The notes: a model not told the origin generated them from the letters alone. Positions 40,053-52,946 are shown, counted from the first letter of the stretch. The stretch: 64,000 nucleotides of DNA from Syncephalis fuscata (GCA_025786725.1 JAHLTZ010000007.1:682001-746000); one strand, 5' to 3'. A program made the numbers and translations.

Positions 40053-41883
40053 TAAGCAGTGTTTTATTGAGTATAATGCTTAGATTAGTCTAATAATAGT
40101 GTTTTTTTCATTTCTTTTAAATAAACTGTATACTTTTCTTTTAAATAACATGCAATTATTTATAGTATTTATGTTTATTTTAGGAGCAAATTATAAACAA
40201 TATGTTGTTGTTGCTACAGCACCAATAATGTGATGTCGTAGTGTTACAAAATATAATATAGAATAAAACAAACAATTAATTAAACAATTTGAGTAGACAT
40301 AGTAATGTTGAAGTATGCTAAAAGTGAGGAAAGCGGTAATTTGTTAATTAGTGTGTATGATTAATATTTACTTTAATCTGCCGAGGTAGTCAATTATTTA
40401 CGCAATCGATTGTAACGATTTAAATAGTTGACGAGTTGATTGAATTAATTTGTGTTTAAATGATTATTTACAATAAACATTAATGTAATGTAATGTTATT
40501 ATCATTTCCATAGAATAGAGTTGATTAAATATAACAAAACATTGTATTAGTAGTTGCAATTTTAAACATTTAAATAAACAATGTAACATACCATTTGGTT
40601 TCTTTGGAACATTTGAGGCTGATTATTGTTGCTGTTGGCCATGTGTAGAAAGATTGATAAAATATTAATAGAAGCCATATGATTGCGATTCCATATCGTT
40701 CTTCATTACTTCTGCTGCTTGTTTGTCATACTGCACATCAAACTGTTATGTGATCTATTTTTTTCTATCTTGTTTCTGTTTACTTGGACCACACTTGTAT
40801 ATTATAATAGCTATATTTAATAATCGCAATTATTTTATTCTTTTTATACTTGTAGATTATTTCAACAAAAATGCTCAGCAATTTAGTGTAAAAAGCCTTT
40901 TATTTTATCAAATGTTATTTCAACTTCAACTAATATCATACGCGTTTTGATTAGTTGTAAAGTATTTAGACATGTTACATCAAATGATGATAGTGCAAAT
41001 AGAACAGCAATCTTTGAATTGTAATACACCTATTGCATGTTGCATCATTTTATTTTTATTAAACCATCACACTGTTCAATTGAGTAAATAGTTCTTTGCC
41101 TTGCAATGACGTTTGCTCTTACTAAAATATGCATGCATGTTACACGCCATGCATAGCACATCTTTTTGAGCTAATCTAGTCTGTTTCTTTTTTATTGCAA
41201 CTAGTAAATTTAATTTATTGAATAATACTGAGGAATTATTTACCTTTACGCTAAACGCACACACGTGGGTCTACGGAATGCATATTAATCATTAAATATG
41301 TAATCTTGATTATGTCTTTTAATTCTACGTTTATTCTTTAATTAAATAGCAGGTGCATTTCATTATTTTATAAAGCTTTGACATTTTGGGCTGATGTATA
41401 TAATAAAAATAAAGCAACATGGTTTGCAATGGCAATCCAACAAAGTCTAGTGTATTTCTGTTACCATCTGTATAAAATAATGGATGTCATTATTTATAAA
41501 AACTTACTGCTTTATAATTATTGTCTTAATTTCTGATAGTACAAGAGTTTTAACTATCTTGGTCTATATTTTTATTATAATGCTTATTTTAATATAGCTG
41601 TGATGGATACTGTATTTGTTCTATTGTTAAAAACACCAAGTGCACCTTGATCTAAAAGACAATATAAAGTAATTAACAAGACTGTTGCATCATCATTGCC
41701 ATACTAAATATAAATCAGATAGTGATTTTGTAAAAATTAAAATGTTTAAAATACGTAATTATAATGAACGTTTAGCTAAGAATGTTTTATTTTACGACAT
41801 GCTATGTTAAATTTATATATTCAATTGTATCAATTTACAGTTATTAATGACTAGCTTATATTTTTATTAGTGCAAAGTAATAT
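40053..41883. other. intergenic between convergent genes, nothing recognised
   Basis: Very AT-rich, 1.8 kb. It must carry the 3' ends of the 39393 and 41884 genes. No open frame looks coding and no repeat was noticed. Confidence 0.55.
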
Positions 41884-43074
41884 TTAAGCAGAAGTCAAGC
41901 TTTCCCATGACTGAATAAGCGCATTTACAAGCTGTGGCTCGCGTACAGCTATACGAACAAACGTAGGCCGATGGTAGCCAGGTTGACCGCTACGTACTGG
42001 AAGACCAGCCACGCGAGCTCGTTCTATCATAGCATTGGCAAGTTGTTCGCAGCCAACATCAAGCCAGACCCAAGAGAGAAACTCCTGGCCGTGCACTTGC
42101 CACTCGGATCCACCCAGTCGTTTGTTGAGCAAACGTAGCTTATCAACTAGTGAAGCACGCCACTCAGATGTTACCCTCCATGTCTCGTCGAGGTAGGCAG
42201 TGTCACGGCACACGTTGTCAAGAAACGCTAAAGCCATTCCATTGACAGACCATGGCACTTGACGACTGCGAAGTGACTGACAATCCTCGGCTGTCGGGCA
42301 CACAACCGAGCCCAAACGCAAGCCTGTACATGACCACAACTTCGTCCACGAGTGCATGACATAAAGGCGTATACCACGGCTTTGATATAAATCTGCTGCA
42401 AACTCACTGGCCGAGACTAACGATTCTTGCCGGAAATTAGAACCATACCATGGCTGCATCGACTCATCAACAATGACGACAGCTTGGTCGGCAGCATTGG
42501 CCGATATCCATTCCTTCACGCGTGCTAATGGCATATAGTCACCAGTAGGATTGCAAGGATTAACAAGGCAAAGCAAATTGGCTGGCGTCGTACTATTAGA
42601 GGCTAGAACCCGGCAGCCGGCGTTTATTGCCGCTCTCTCATACTCTTTGTACTGGGCATCCCAAGGACCCGATCGCCAAAGACTATTCGGCGGCACAGTC
42701 CGTGCAACTAAATCGATCAGTTCACTCGCACCATTGCCTATAATGAGCCGTGCATGTCCTTCGGGTACAGTTGTGCTATCAAGACTATCTGACGATGGCC
42801 ATAGAAAGTGGGCAAGCGCAGTCTTTGCTGGCTCTTGGTCCGCCGGCGGATAGTGATGGCATTGGTTGAGCTAGCATAGCCAATCCTATTAGCTATAATA
42901 GCATTATTATCTCGCGTAACTTACAGCCTGTTGCGCGGCTGCCAGTGCAGGTTTGGGCGTCCCTAGTCCGTTAGTAGTAACGCTAAAATCCTCTTTAAAG
43001 TTAGCCAAAAACTTCCAGTCCTGGCCTCCATGAAACTGTTGTGTTTTTGCATCCCATACGGTAGGTGTTGTCAT
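41884..43074 (-). CDS. class I/II PLP-dependent aminotransferase, HisC/CobD-like, 2 exons
   Basis: Exons 43074-42925 and 42870-41884 join in phase to 378 residues. The N-terminus has WKFLANFKEDFSVTTNGLGT (substrate-binding start), then HHYPPADQEPAK, IIGNGASELIDLVARTV (glycine-rich PLP phosphate contact), LLCLVNPCNPTGDYM (N-P-TG), VVIVDESMQPWYG (Asp for the pyridine nitrogen) and HSWTKLWSCTGLRLG, whose Lys (about 227) forms the Schiff base. The end has a conserved Arg region (TFVRIAV). This layout fits the histidinol-phosphate aminotransferase / threonine-phosphate decarboxylase group. The substrate cannot be set by eye: the usual D-x-A-Y of HisC is replaced by DESMQPWY. Coding GC is clearly higher than in the flanks. 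Confidence 0.88.
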
Positions 43075-45745
43075 CGCGGCAGTAACAGTGACTAAATGTA
43101 ACAAAAAGTGGCAACTAACAGTAAGAGAATCTTGTAATGGCAAACACAGCAATGCTCGGTAGTTAAGGCGCGTTTTTCTTTCCCCAACAAAATGTCCGAC
43201 GCAAGGCGTGTAAAACAATAATAGCTACTTGTTGCTAGCATCACATGCATTGCTCTTGATTCACATATCATGTGATATCATAATAGTCTATAGATAATGG
43301 CTTATCTATTCATTGTGCAACTCTATACCATGCTACGCACCAAAAAAACAAAGTAGCATGGGCCTATTTGCTAAAAGTAGTAGTTTAATACATAGTCATG
43401 TTGCAATGGCATGGTCGAAGTTGATGATTATTTAATACTGACTATTATGCTAAATGAACGTTGCTATTAGAATATAGCATTGGCCAGAAATGTAATGTAT
43501 ATTGTTTATTGTAGAAAAGCTATCTAATGTTTTTTACTATATAACAGAATAAATATGCGGCCATATTAAACATTTAATACAACTTAGATTTGATATCTAA
43601 ATCATTTTTTAGGAAAGATTAAATCCGCGTTCTCGGCGGTGACTGAGCTGGTCTGAAGTGGTTTGGCAAACTCGGCTGGTTTGCCATTCCCATTCATCAT
43701 CCTATTAATGGGCATGCTCTATAATAGTGACTTATTGTCGCGGTAACTTAATATACTCGTTAGCAATGGTGCATTTTATGATAATGAGTAGTTTTGAGGG
43801 CAAATAACCGCTTTTTCGCATAATTGAACTAGACATTCGTTCTATTTAACATGAAACTAGTAGTAATTCACATCAGGGTCTAAAATACTCATTATCATAG
43901 ATTCATTATCCAATATGCATATATTCTCTATTCACTTGTATCATTTCTATTTCATTTTACATTACTATATATCATTATATCATATAACAAACATATTATT
44001 TTTTGTTATATATTTCAATTCACCCCACTCATTCCACTCATTGCGTTACACATAATATAATTTCAACATTGCTATTCGTATACTTTTATAAGGTTTATAA
44101 TTATAATATTGATACTGGTGAGCTATGTAATTTATATAGTTTATTACAAAAGAACATAATGTGTTATATAACTACTTGGACGTAAAAATAAACTGTAAAC
44201 AAATAGTAAGATAATGATCAATAACAACGACCATGACGCGGCTTATCTGTTAAATTAACAGCATTATAGTGACTAAGTACATATTTACATATCACTACAT
44301 TATAGACAAAATAGCAAATATACACTGTTTAGAATACGGTATTAACGTATTATAAATATGCTCGGAAATTTGAGAATACAAAACAAACTGATAGTTTTAG
44401 TGTAATATCAATCAATCCAAATATCAGCACATTCAAACAATTGAATCATTAATACGCTAATAAGTTACTGATGGCCAGACAGCGCATAATTAATACTATA
44501 GTATTTTAAACAAATAAAACAAAACTAATACTAATACCAAATACAAATATCTGCATGTCACCATTATTCTGCTGTATTTGTTTAATCTTGTGTCTACTAT
44601 TATCAAATAAACTAAAACTATATTTATTGAGCACATTAATATATACAAACATGCCATAGTTTTTATAATATAAAATAACAACTATTGATATTGCCAAACA
44701 ACGAAGCCATTACAGGCTGACTTAACAATAAACTGACTACAATAAGCTACCTAACATGTATCTACATCAATAACAACACCATACGCTAATTACAATATAA
44801 TTAGCAAAAAGGTGCCTTTGAAGCCAAGTTTCAGTATGAGTTTGTTGTATAAACCATTAAGATTACTTATGACTGTTAAATATACTGGAATGGCAATCAA
44901 CCAAATGATAAGCAAAACAATGTACAAATAGTTTATATAACTATCACGCCGTAATACTACAGCTGGATGTATTGTTTAAATGATCTGTTATTGTCTCAGT
45001 CGATAGGCGTTATTAATGCGCGATAATCACGGTGGTGGTGATGTTTTTATGAAAAGTAAACAAGATCACGTGTTATGTGCCTATTTGTTGTTGTGATCAC
45101 GCCATTCAGTTCATCGGACTATTTACCGGTTTAGCAAGGTGTACACGGACCATTTAATATTCATGTCCGATGCAGGCCTGTTTTGGCTAGTGGGGTCGTA
45201 TTGAGCTGCATGAGTACAGGAAGATGCTACAAGTTGTATATACGAACGCTTTAATAGAAATAAACAATAATACAAACTACCGGTGTGTGAGTGCAAAGTA
45301 ATTGAATGGCTTTATGAGTGGTAATTTACTGTGTAAAAGCCTGCGCAAGATTAATTTGTAATCGCCTATAACGCTTTCCATTCTGTTTGTTTCCACAAGT
45401 TCACTTATCCACTTTACTACACTTCTGCAGTTTTACCCTTTAGTTTAACAAACATTCAAGAATGTAAGCAAGTGTTGCGTCTGCGTCTGCGTTTACGTTG
45501 GCTAGTGGATGGAGTTATGACTGCTGCGCCAAGTTGTTCTGTTGCGTAACACTGCGTTGTGCATGCTTTGTTTACTTGCTTTGTTTAACCGCTTATTGCA
45601 TCCTTGGCACATGTGTAAGATCATCCATCCACTTGAAGTGAATAGATAAGCTGATTATACTGCTTTGTCGCCTGCGTTTCATATACTGTTTACATGATGT
45701 TAATTATATGTTATGTGCGTTTTGCTATAGTTATACTTGTTCATT
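43075..45745. other. intergenic, AT-rich, with repeat copy C
   Basis: 2.7 kb between divergent genes, so it must hold both promoters. No supported gene. The part from about 45360 to 45720 is less AT-rich, with TTCTGTTTG and GCGTCTGCGT-type words, and may be the promoter/5' UTR of the 45746 gene. Confidence 0.5.
43800..43930 (-). repeat. dispersed repeat, copy C (inverted relative to A and B)
   Basis: Its reverse complement contains CATATTGGATAATGAATCTA followed by TGATAATGAGTATTT, matching copy A with one difference over about 32 bases. It then has CATGTTAAATAGAACGAATGT and TTCAATTATGCGAA, matching the downstream part of copy A in the same order. Confidence 0.6.
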
Positions 45746-46429
45746 ATGGCAACACCATGCCACACACGCGGCAGCTTAAAAGCTGCTGCTGCTGCTTTAC
45801 CCTTGCGCATTCAGAAACGTACGTTTTCTGAAACTTTTATTGCGTATGATAACAAAGCAACCTTGAAAAAGGTCCGCGCGACCAAATCTGTGTCGCGTCC
45901 GATACGGGATTTGCGCGCCCCGTTCTTCGCTGTATTTACATTCAGCTTTTCCTTTAATTACCATATGTCTAGCCGAACTGCTTGTGAGGCAGTTCCAATG
46001 GAGGGTGTCGAGGCAACCAATGCCTTCACCTTCCAATCGCACTACTACTCATCCACTGGTACTGCCTGCGAGGCGGTACCAATGGAAGGTGTTGAATATA
46101 CCGGGCCGTGCCAACTCACACCGGTACATACAAGCGGGGATGGAGCGGTTCGTAAAATGGCCGTTCCAAAGTCGCGACGTCATGATGTTGCACGCGATAC
46201 CTGCACGGTGGCACCTGAGAGTGCGAGCGATGACAAAAAGGAATCGGTAAATACAAGCGAAGAGGAGCCGATTCAAGAAAAGTTGACCGAAGAAGTGGTT
46301 ACTTCAACACACCAAGTTATTAACTTGGAATTCGATGAAGAAGACTTTGAAGAAGAAGAGTTTAATGAAGAAGAGTTTGACAAATACTACGACGAGTATT
46401 TCGAAAAAGAATACTACAATTATTTCTAA
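45746..46429 (+). CDS. acidic-tailed protein with a two-copy 28-residue repeat, unknown function
   Basis: Start ATG at 45746 and stop TAA at 46427-46429 give 227 residues. The N-terminal third is basic (RIQKRTFSETFIAY, LKKVRATKSVSRPIRDLRAP). Two copies of TACEAVPMEGVE follow with an 84-base period (first bases at 45977 and 46061), each preceded by SS/ST. A KMAVPKSRRHD basic patch comes next, and the protein ends in a Glu/Asp/Tyr/Phe-rich tail. I do not recognise a family. The pattern suggests a disordered regulatory or short-linear-motif protein, but that is inference. Immediately after the stop an intron-like GTAAGT...TTTAG segment (46435-46480) lies in the 3' untranslated region. Confidence 0.7.
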   Translation: MATPCHTRGSLKAAAAALPLRIQKRTFSETFIAYDNKATLKKVRATKSVSRPIRDLRAPFFAVFTFSFSFNYHMSSRTACEAVPMEGVEATNAFTFQSHYYSSTGTACEAVPMEGVEYTGPCQLTPVHTSGDGAVRKMAVPKSRRHDVARDTCTVAPESASDDKKESVNTSEEEPIQEKLTEEVVTSTHQVINLEFDEEDFEEEEFNEEEFDKYYDEYFEKEYYNYF

Positions 46430-46508
46430 ACAAGGTAAGTAAATGTATAAATTAAATGGGCAATACTAATACTAATTTAGATATTTTTATCACGGGCGGG
46501 ACCAGCAG

Positions 46509-46588
46509 ATAAGCAACGCTGTACACCGGGCTTTGTCGCTCCAATACGGAGCTTGACAAGGACTGGGAACGGCAGTTGCTTATTTTTT
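46509..46588 (+). ncRNA. structured RNA element: long hairpin ending in a T-run
   Basis: The arms ATAAGCAACGCTGT (46509-46522) and ACGGC-A-GTTGCTTAT (46569-46583) form a 14-bp stem with a bulged A. An upper stem CTTTGTC/GACAAGG plus GCTCC/GGAGC closes an AATAC loop. Between the stems is an asymmetric internal loop (ACACCGGG opposite ACTGGGA). Six T bases follow (46583-46588), as at a Pol III terminator. It lies just downstream of the 45746 gene and could instead be an mRNA 3' UTR element. It is not a tRNA, and I do not recognise it as a spliceosomal RNA or SECIS. Confidence 0.5.
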
Positions 46589-47463
46589 GTAATGGGCTAG
46601 CCCACAGTTTTCTCATTTCAAGTTGTTTTATTTTGTTCTCTGTATTTTGTACCAATAAATCAGTTTATAATCACTAACGATTGCAGCAATCCAATACAAA
46701 TACCAATCGTTAGACAGTCATTATTAGACAACAAAACACAGCAGTGCTATTTCTGGACTATTAAGCAATCCAAGTCAATAAGTCGTTTATTGTAAGTAAT
46801 GTACATATGAATATTAAATATCTACATACATCTAACTAATAATGTTTATTACACTCGCAACAACTAGGAACTGTCAAATTAACCTGTGCAAATATATAGC
46901 TACTTGCTTAATATAAGGCAATAACACATGATAAGCACACCCAGATTATCTACGCAAATGATATGATATAGTATATAGTAGTGGCGGGTTTATGATACTT
47001 TATTCTGACTAATTATATTTATTAAATATATTAGTAACACTAACATTTAGTTTAAAATGTAGCCTATACCTTTGTACTAGCAATGTTTATGCTATTAATA
47101 TTATGAATAGTGTGTTGGAATATTATTGCTTGATTAGCGTATAGATGGACAATACAGTGCAATAACATATGCTAGATCAATAATTGACTGTTACTGGTCA
47201 TTATCATAAAACAAATATTGGCAAGTATTTAATGTATTATTTATTTTAAAATGATTATAAATTATTTATAATCACTTGAACGTAAAAACAAAATATAGAC
47301 AAACCAACAATGGAATGGTTAATAGAATCAAACATGATGTAATGTAATGGTCTACTTTTTACAGAGCAATGGCAATCAACTAATAGCCATACTGTGATTT
47401 CATCAATATATTTTAGCACCCACTTTGATTTTATTCAGGTTATTTTTACCAGCCTCGACTACA
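46589..47463. other. intergenic, nothing recognised
   Basis: AT-rich spacer upstream of ORC4; the ORC4 promoter must lie at its right end. No coding signal. Confidence 0.55.
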
Positions 47464-49380
47464 ATGACCAGTTCCGCCGAAACAGAAGTCAATGCTGTAA
47501 GACGCGTTGTACTTGATCGGTTGACAGAACGATCGTTGCCGAACCAGCTGGTTGGCTTAGAACCGGAGGAAAAGTAAGGCAGTGAGATCTTGTCAATTTG
47601 CTTATTGATTCAACTAGTCGTATATTTGCTTTATTTGAACGGACAGTATTACGCGGTGAAAGTAATTCTGCGCTATTGGTGGGACCACGTAGCTGCGGTA
47701 AAACGGCGGTACGTGTAAATGGTTTGTCTATTACTGTATATTAATGTTATTCATTAGTTGATTGGACGTGTACTGCGACGACTAGAAGAGCGTTGTAGCG
47801 AACTACCTATATCGTCACAACAACAGCAGCAGCAGCCAGAAACACCTTCACGTTCGCGTGTTTTGCCTTCAATCATTTCAACACCGTCACGGCAATCAAA
47901 GCGAAGAAAAACGCGACAATCAGTAGATGAATTGGACGACGATGATTCAGCTACTGACATATCGTTACTAACATCTGCCGAAGTACATACTAAGCGCGAC
48001 AATGCCTCTGGCGCATTTTTAGTTGTGAAGTTAAACGGCATGATATTCACCGACGATAAAGGTGCGCTACGGGATATTGCTCGACAACTTGACGTAACAC
48101 CTGATGGCCGTGGATTCGTAGGTGGCAAAATTATGATAAAAGAACATTTAGGCTTATGGTTGCGTAAACTGCGTTTATTATCTTGTTAGTCTTCATTTGC
48201 CGAATGTTTACAACATTTATTGAAGTTGTTTGCAGCTGGCCAAACTGATCAAACACGCCCTATAATCTTTATTCTTGATGAGTTTGATGCGTTTGCACAG
48301 CGGCCTAAGCAGACTCTACTCTACAATTTATTTGATTTAGCCCAGAGTGGTCGTGCTCCCGTGGCCGTCATAGGTCTTACCTGTCGAATGGCAAGTCTAC
48401 TATATTTAGCGTATCTAACATTTGGATATTAACTCGTCGAATCAGGATGTTGTTGACACACTGGAGAAACGCGTAAAGTCACGCTTTTCGCATCGAATTA
48501 TTCATCTTAAACCGCCATCTACATTAGAGGACTATGTTGAGATCGTAGAAAATGCACTATCAATAACATCCAGTGAAGTACAAAGTGTCAAGTCCAAATA
48601 CCTTGTCGCCTTTAATACCAGTGTCAAGGTAAGCTATAGTTGTATATTTGTAAAAAAGCCACTAAAATTACTTCAAGACATTATTGAAAAGCCCTGTATT
48701 TATTGAAATGGCAAAGCAATCTTTTGAATTGATCAAAGATATTCGTAGTATTTTTCGTATATGTGTAAGTGATTTGTAGTAAAAATAATGTGATGTATTA
48801 AATTAACAATAGATTATTTAGATTCAATTAATGGCGAAGCTTTCTTCCACACAGCCTTTGCTATCAAGTGAAATTCTAGAACAGATTATGGAACCAAAAC
48901 AAAAGGATATAAAGATGCAACTATTACAAGGTAAATGCGGCTATAGCGTTGATTCTATTTATTTACATATCTATAGGTGTATCTGTGCTTGATCTTTGTT
49001 TGATGGTTGCGGCCAAGCGATTACTCGACACATCTCATGTACAAATTAACTTTGCCATGATATTTGACGAGTATCTCCAATTGTTTGCATCAACGGCTAC
49101 CGGTGGCATGAAACATTATAAACGAGAAGTGGCACTCAAGGTAGAGAATGAAATATACTTTGGTAAATGGTGTGTTAATAATAGTATCATACGGTAGGCA
49201 TTTGAGCGTTTAATGGACTTGGAGCTTATACTGCCGACTGAGCATCAAAAGTCACTGCCTAAAGAGTATCGAATGACCAAACTAGCTTTACATCCATACC
49301 AGGTTGTAGAGGCGGTAAAGCAATACAGAAATTGCCCCGATCATTTAAAACGATGGGTATCATTATCGGCTGTTGCCTAA
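47464..49380 (+). CDS. ORC4: origin recognition complex subunit 4, 9 exons
   Basis: Exons: 47464-47573, 47618-47708, 47758-48117, 48190-48390, 48446-48628, 48692-48764, 48822-48930, 48977-49140, 49198-49380; about 490 residues. AAA+ domain with Walker A LLVGPRSCGKTA (the P-loop is split by the intron after KTA) and Walker B IIFILDEFDAFA. The ORC4 hallmark follows: TLLYNLFDLAQSGRAPVAVI, then DVVDTLEKRVKSRFSHR. The C-terminal winged-helix part includes VLDLCLMVAAKRL, FAMIFDEYLQL, AFERLMDLELI and YRMTKLALHPYQV. ORC binds replication origins with ATP and loads MCM. Exon 3 carries a Gln run and a basic Ser/Thr-rich insert between Walker A and B. The fourth intron appears to be GC-AG (ATG|GCAAGT). 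Exon 6 needs one base fewer than the visible acceptor gives, so its boundary or the base call CCC is uncertain. Confidence 0.93.
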
Positions 49381-49477
49381 TTGATATCCATTGCTAAAAA
49401 AACACAACTATTTAATAAATCAACAATAATAACAATAATACTATTAGATAATTGAAAAGTATAACAATGCCAGTTTA

Positions 49478-50763
49478 TTAATGAGCAGAGCGTCGATGGG
49501 CTTTTGTGGCTGCTGCCTGGTCAGTTGCCAATACTACCAGATCAGCAATCTGAACGTGTGCTGGACGAGTAGCAATAAACACGGCGATTTCCGCTAAATG
49601 ATTAAAATAAAGTATTATTAGTTTTAATGGTATAGAAATAATCTAACTTACCAATATCCTGTGCTGACAACGGAGTCTAGTATAGTATATTAAATAATAA
49701 TAATAATAATTAGTTAATATCTAATTGACAATGTAATATTAAATCCTTACTAAACCTTCATAGACTTTATCAGCACGTGCTTTGTCGCCATCGAAACGAA
49801 CGGTTGAAAATTCTGTATTGACGAGGCCTGTACTTGGATGGTTAGTCGAGTAGGCTAACGATGACTGTATCCAATTAATAACTCACCAGGCTTGATTTCA
49901 CTGACTCGAATAGGCGTATCCATCACCTCATGGCGTAGTACTTGCGTAATTGCGTTGAGTGCGTGTTTAGTCGCGCAGTAGACACTGCCGCCAGAATAGG
50001 CCTCATACCGGCTATTGACCAACATTGATGATGTGACCTTCTTGACGTTCTCGCATTCTTGGCAAAAAAGCGCGAACAAGATTAAGTGGTCCTTTGATAT
50101 TCGTATCAATCATAGTATCGGTTGCCTCTGGGCTGACCATCTCTGTACGGTCCAGTCCAAGCACCATGCCTAGATGGCCACGAACAACACTGGTTAGCGC
50201 GGTGCACGGTTAGCTAGGGGGAGGGGCTAGCCTGGACATACCGGCGTTGTTGATCAATACACTGATGTTACGCACCGACTCGGGTAGAGTATCGGCGCAA
50301 GCTTGTACTTCATCGTGGTCGCGAACATCAAGCTGAACAGAGTGGATAGTAAGGTTGGGATATTGAGCGTGGAGTTCGCTTTGCAGCTTGGTGAGGCGGT
50401 CTATACGTCGTGCCGTCAGCACTAGATTAGCACCTGTCTTGGCAAATTCTCGTGCACACGCCTCTCCAATACCGGCCGAAGCACCTGTACTGAGCGACTG
50501 CAGAGTAAGTCGACTGGATTGATTAGAGTCGGTTGTTTTACTTACATGAATACACATTTTCCAGTAAGTGATGTCATGGCAGTGGTGCGATTAGAAAGCT
50601 GAATCGAAGAAGAAGAAAACGCTCTTATGCTAGAGTGCACCAATAAATTGCTTTTGTGATAGGTGGTGCTTGCGCTGTTATGGGCACTGTTACAAATAGG
50701 TTGGCAATGAAAAGTGACGTAGATACCGGCGCACCTCTGTTGCGATGAGCTGCTGCTAAGCAT
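49478..50763 (-). CDS. short-chain dehydrogenase/reductase, YMR226C (YdfG)-like; two apparent one-base gaps
   Basis: Starts at 50763 with a 60-70 residue Ser/Arg-rich leader (SSSSQQRCAGIY ... STTYHKSNLLVHSSIRAF) that could target mitochondria; a downstream Met (MTSLTGKCVFM) gives the usual cytosolic start. After an intron (50546/50497) comes the NADP-binding TGASAGIGEACAREFA, the basic ARRIDRL that favours NADPH, LDVRDHDEV, VLINNAG, DTNIKGPLNLVRAFLPRM, HIINVGS-IAG and the active-site Y-x-x-x-K in SVYCATKHALNAI, ending DIAEIAVFIATRPAHVQIAD. This is the serine/3-hydroxy acid dehydrogenase type of SDR. Around 50005-50025 the sequence needs two extra T residues to keep GSIAGYEAYSGGS in frame. Convergent with ORC4, 97 bases between stops. 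Confidence 0.88.
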
Positions 50764-52946
50764 GCTATATTGGGCACAACGTTTTTTGTATAAAATTACG
50801 TGTGTGGATACTACGCGTATTTGAGCCTATTACTCGCAACATACTGTGTCGTTGGGTTTAAATAGAGATAAGCAATAAAGCACTGCACATAGAAACGAAG
50901 ATAAAAAAGTAGTATTAATTAACATTGAGAGCTACTGTACTTTGACTCCCACATTTTTTATTTACTCATTTCACCCCTTCACTTTTAAAACAACTAACAT
51001 TATTCATCATTATTCCATGTATAATATTACATCCAACATTAATTAATTCATGTGTAATTATCAATACAATAATGTAATCAATTAGTTATCTTTATTATTG
51101 CTCTAACATACATATATAGCCATTTATTTAGTCAGATTGGCTATAGGGAAAGTGGCTGTTTAATAAACAACTTTTATAATAACTATATTAATCTTGATCT
51201 TACATCAAATATGCCAAAATCAATATATAATATTAGAAATAAAGAGACCATTCAGATGCAACAAACAACAACTGCGGAATGACATGGAATCGCAATCAAT
51301 GGCTTCTATTAATATTCGACCAATCTTTCTACACATAACCAACAACAATAGTCGGCCTCGTGAATTTCAAAGCAATTAAATGAACATATAACTATATTTG
51401 TTGTGCAATAACAGCATGACTTCGATTGGAACAAATTTTGCTTTGAAGATTCTAAATGTAAGAGTCAAAGTAAAGCTCAATCGTAGTAAATAAACTGTTT
51501 ACATGTTAGAGCGTGCTGTCATTTCTACTACATGTGCTATATGGTATATATGTATAGTTGAAACATTGTCGTATGTGCATGCAAAACCATCATGATCTGT
51601 TAACATCTTTTTTGATATCAGATAGTAGAAAGCGCCATTACCATATTTGATAACTATAATTATTTAATTCCCACACCAAGAGTAGTAGATGAAAAAACTG
51701 AGTTGCAATTGCGCGTATTTTACCATGTTCAAAGCGCTGCTTTCATTTCGAAAAAATGGTATATAGCTAATTAGTTTTTATTCTCAATAAAAAGTATCAT
51801 AAACAATCTAACTCATATTTTTACGTGTTTATATACAATGATAGTTGTTAATCTAGCTCTATAGTAGCACTATTCATTACATTAGGTTTATAAAAATATT
51901 TTAAGCATCTTTTCTTCCCTCCAATGTAATGATAACACTTGCTTTTGTTGGATCACGTTAAACTTTGTAAACACTAAAAAGAATAAGGGGGTAGCTGTAT
52001 TACGGAGATACAGATAATGATCCCGAGTGACTGTTAATTAATAAATTGCGTGAATAATTGATGCTCGGCATATTGGTTTCGGAATAAAACAGTCAAAAGG
52101 CGTTGCATGTTTAATTGGTTTGAATCGATTGAATCGCATGTCCATTGTTGCCAAAAATAGACAAACAGAAATGGCAAGCTTAATTGTACAAAATCAACGC
52201 CATAATAATTTCGTTTATCAATTGTAGTTTCAATTAATTACGCAAGAATTTAGCAGCTAGTTGGCTAAATAATAGACTAAACCAATACCGCACACTTAAC
52301 TTAGCGTAACAATAGCAAATTTTATCAAATGTTGTGACAACTAGATTAGTAATTCAATAGATAAATTCTCATTTATTTTTTCTTTTTTTGTTTTAAAACT
52401 AGTATAGGTTGCCTTTGAGGCTCCGCTGATTAGCACATGCCAAGAAAACAACCCGATGTCGTCATATTCATTACTTTTTAACTGAGGCGACAATCTATGT
52501 TCGATCAACATAAGGTGACAAAAACAGATTGGGCTTTGCGCATTTTCAAACATGGATATTAAGAAAAAATCAGATTCAAAAAAATACATAAAAATTTACA
52601 TTGATGAAATAAACGCGTATTTGAACGCAGACAAAAAACAGATCGTCATGAAACAAAAGAACTAAACACAAACATAGCGAGCAAAAAGCAGCAATAAAAT
52701 TGGATGCTGAACCATATAAACTTGGGATTACAGTAGGATGGTGGCGATAGCGGCCGACCGGCAAATAATTTAGGCCAAACGCAGATCATTGTGGTTTATC
52801 TAAGCGCTGGTGATGTCTATATTACTGAACTAATAATAATGATAATAGTATTGGAAACATTTTCTTCTTGCTGTTAATAAATATAATTATAGCTATATAT
52901 ATATCTGTGGCAATAGAGATGGCTTTTTAAATGATGTTGGCGAGAC
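50764..52946. other. intergenic, nothing recognised
   Basis: AT-rich. Short minus-strand open frames around 52341-52764 are hydrophobic and Phe/Leu-rich, which I take as a consequence of base composition. Confidence 0.5.

Noticed and set aside
46509-46588. SECIS element or tRNA-like gene
   Set aside because: The hairpin lacks the SECIS AUGA/UGA-GA core and the tRNA cloverleaf and box A/B; the upstream protein has no in-frame TGA.
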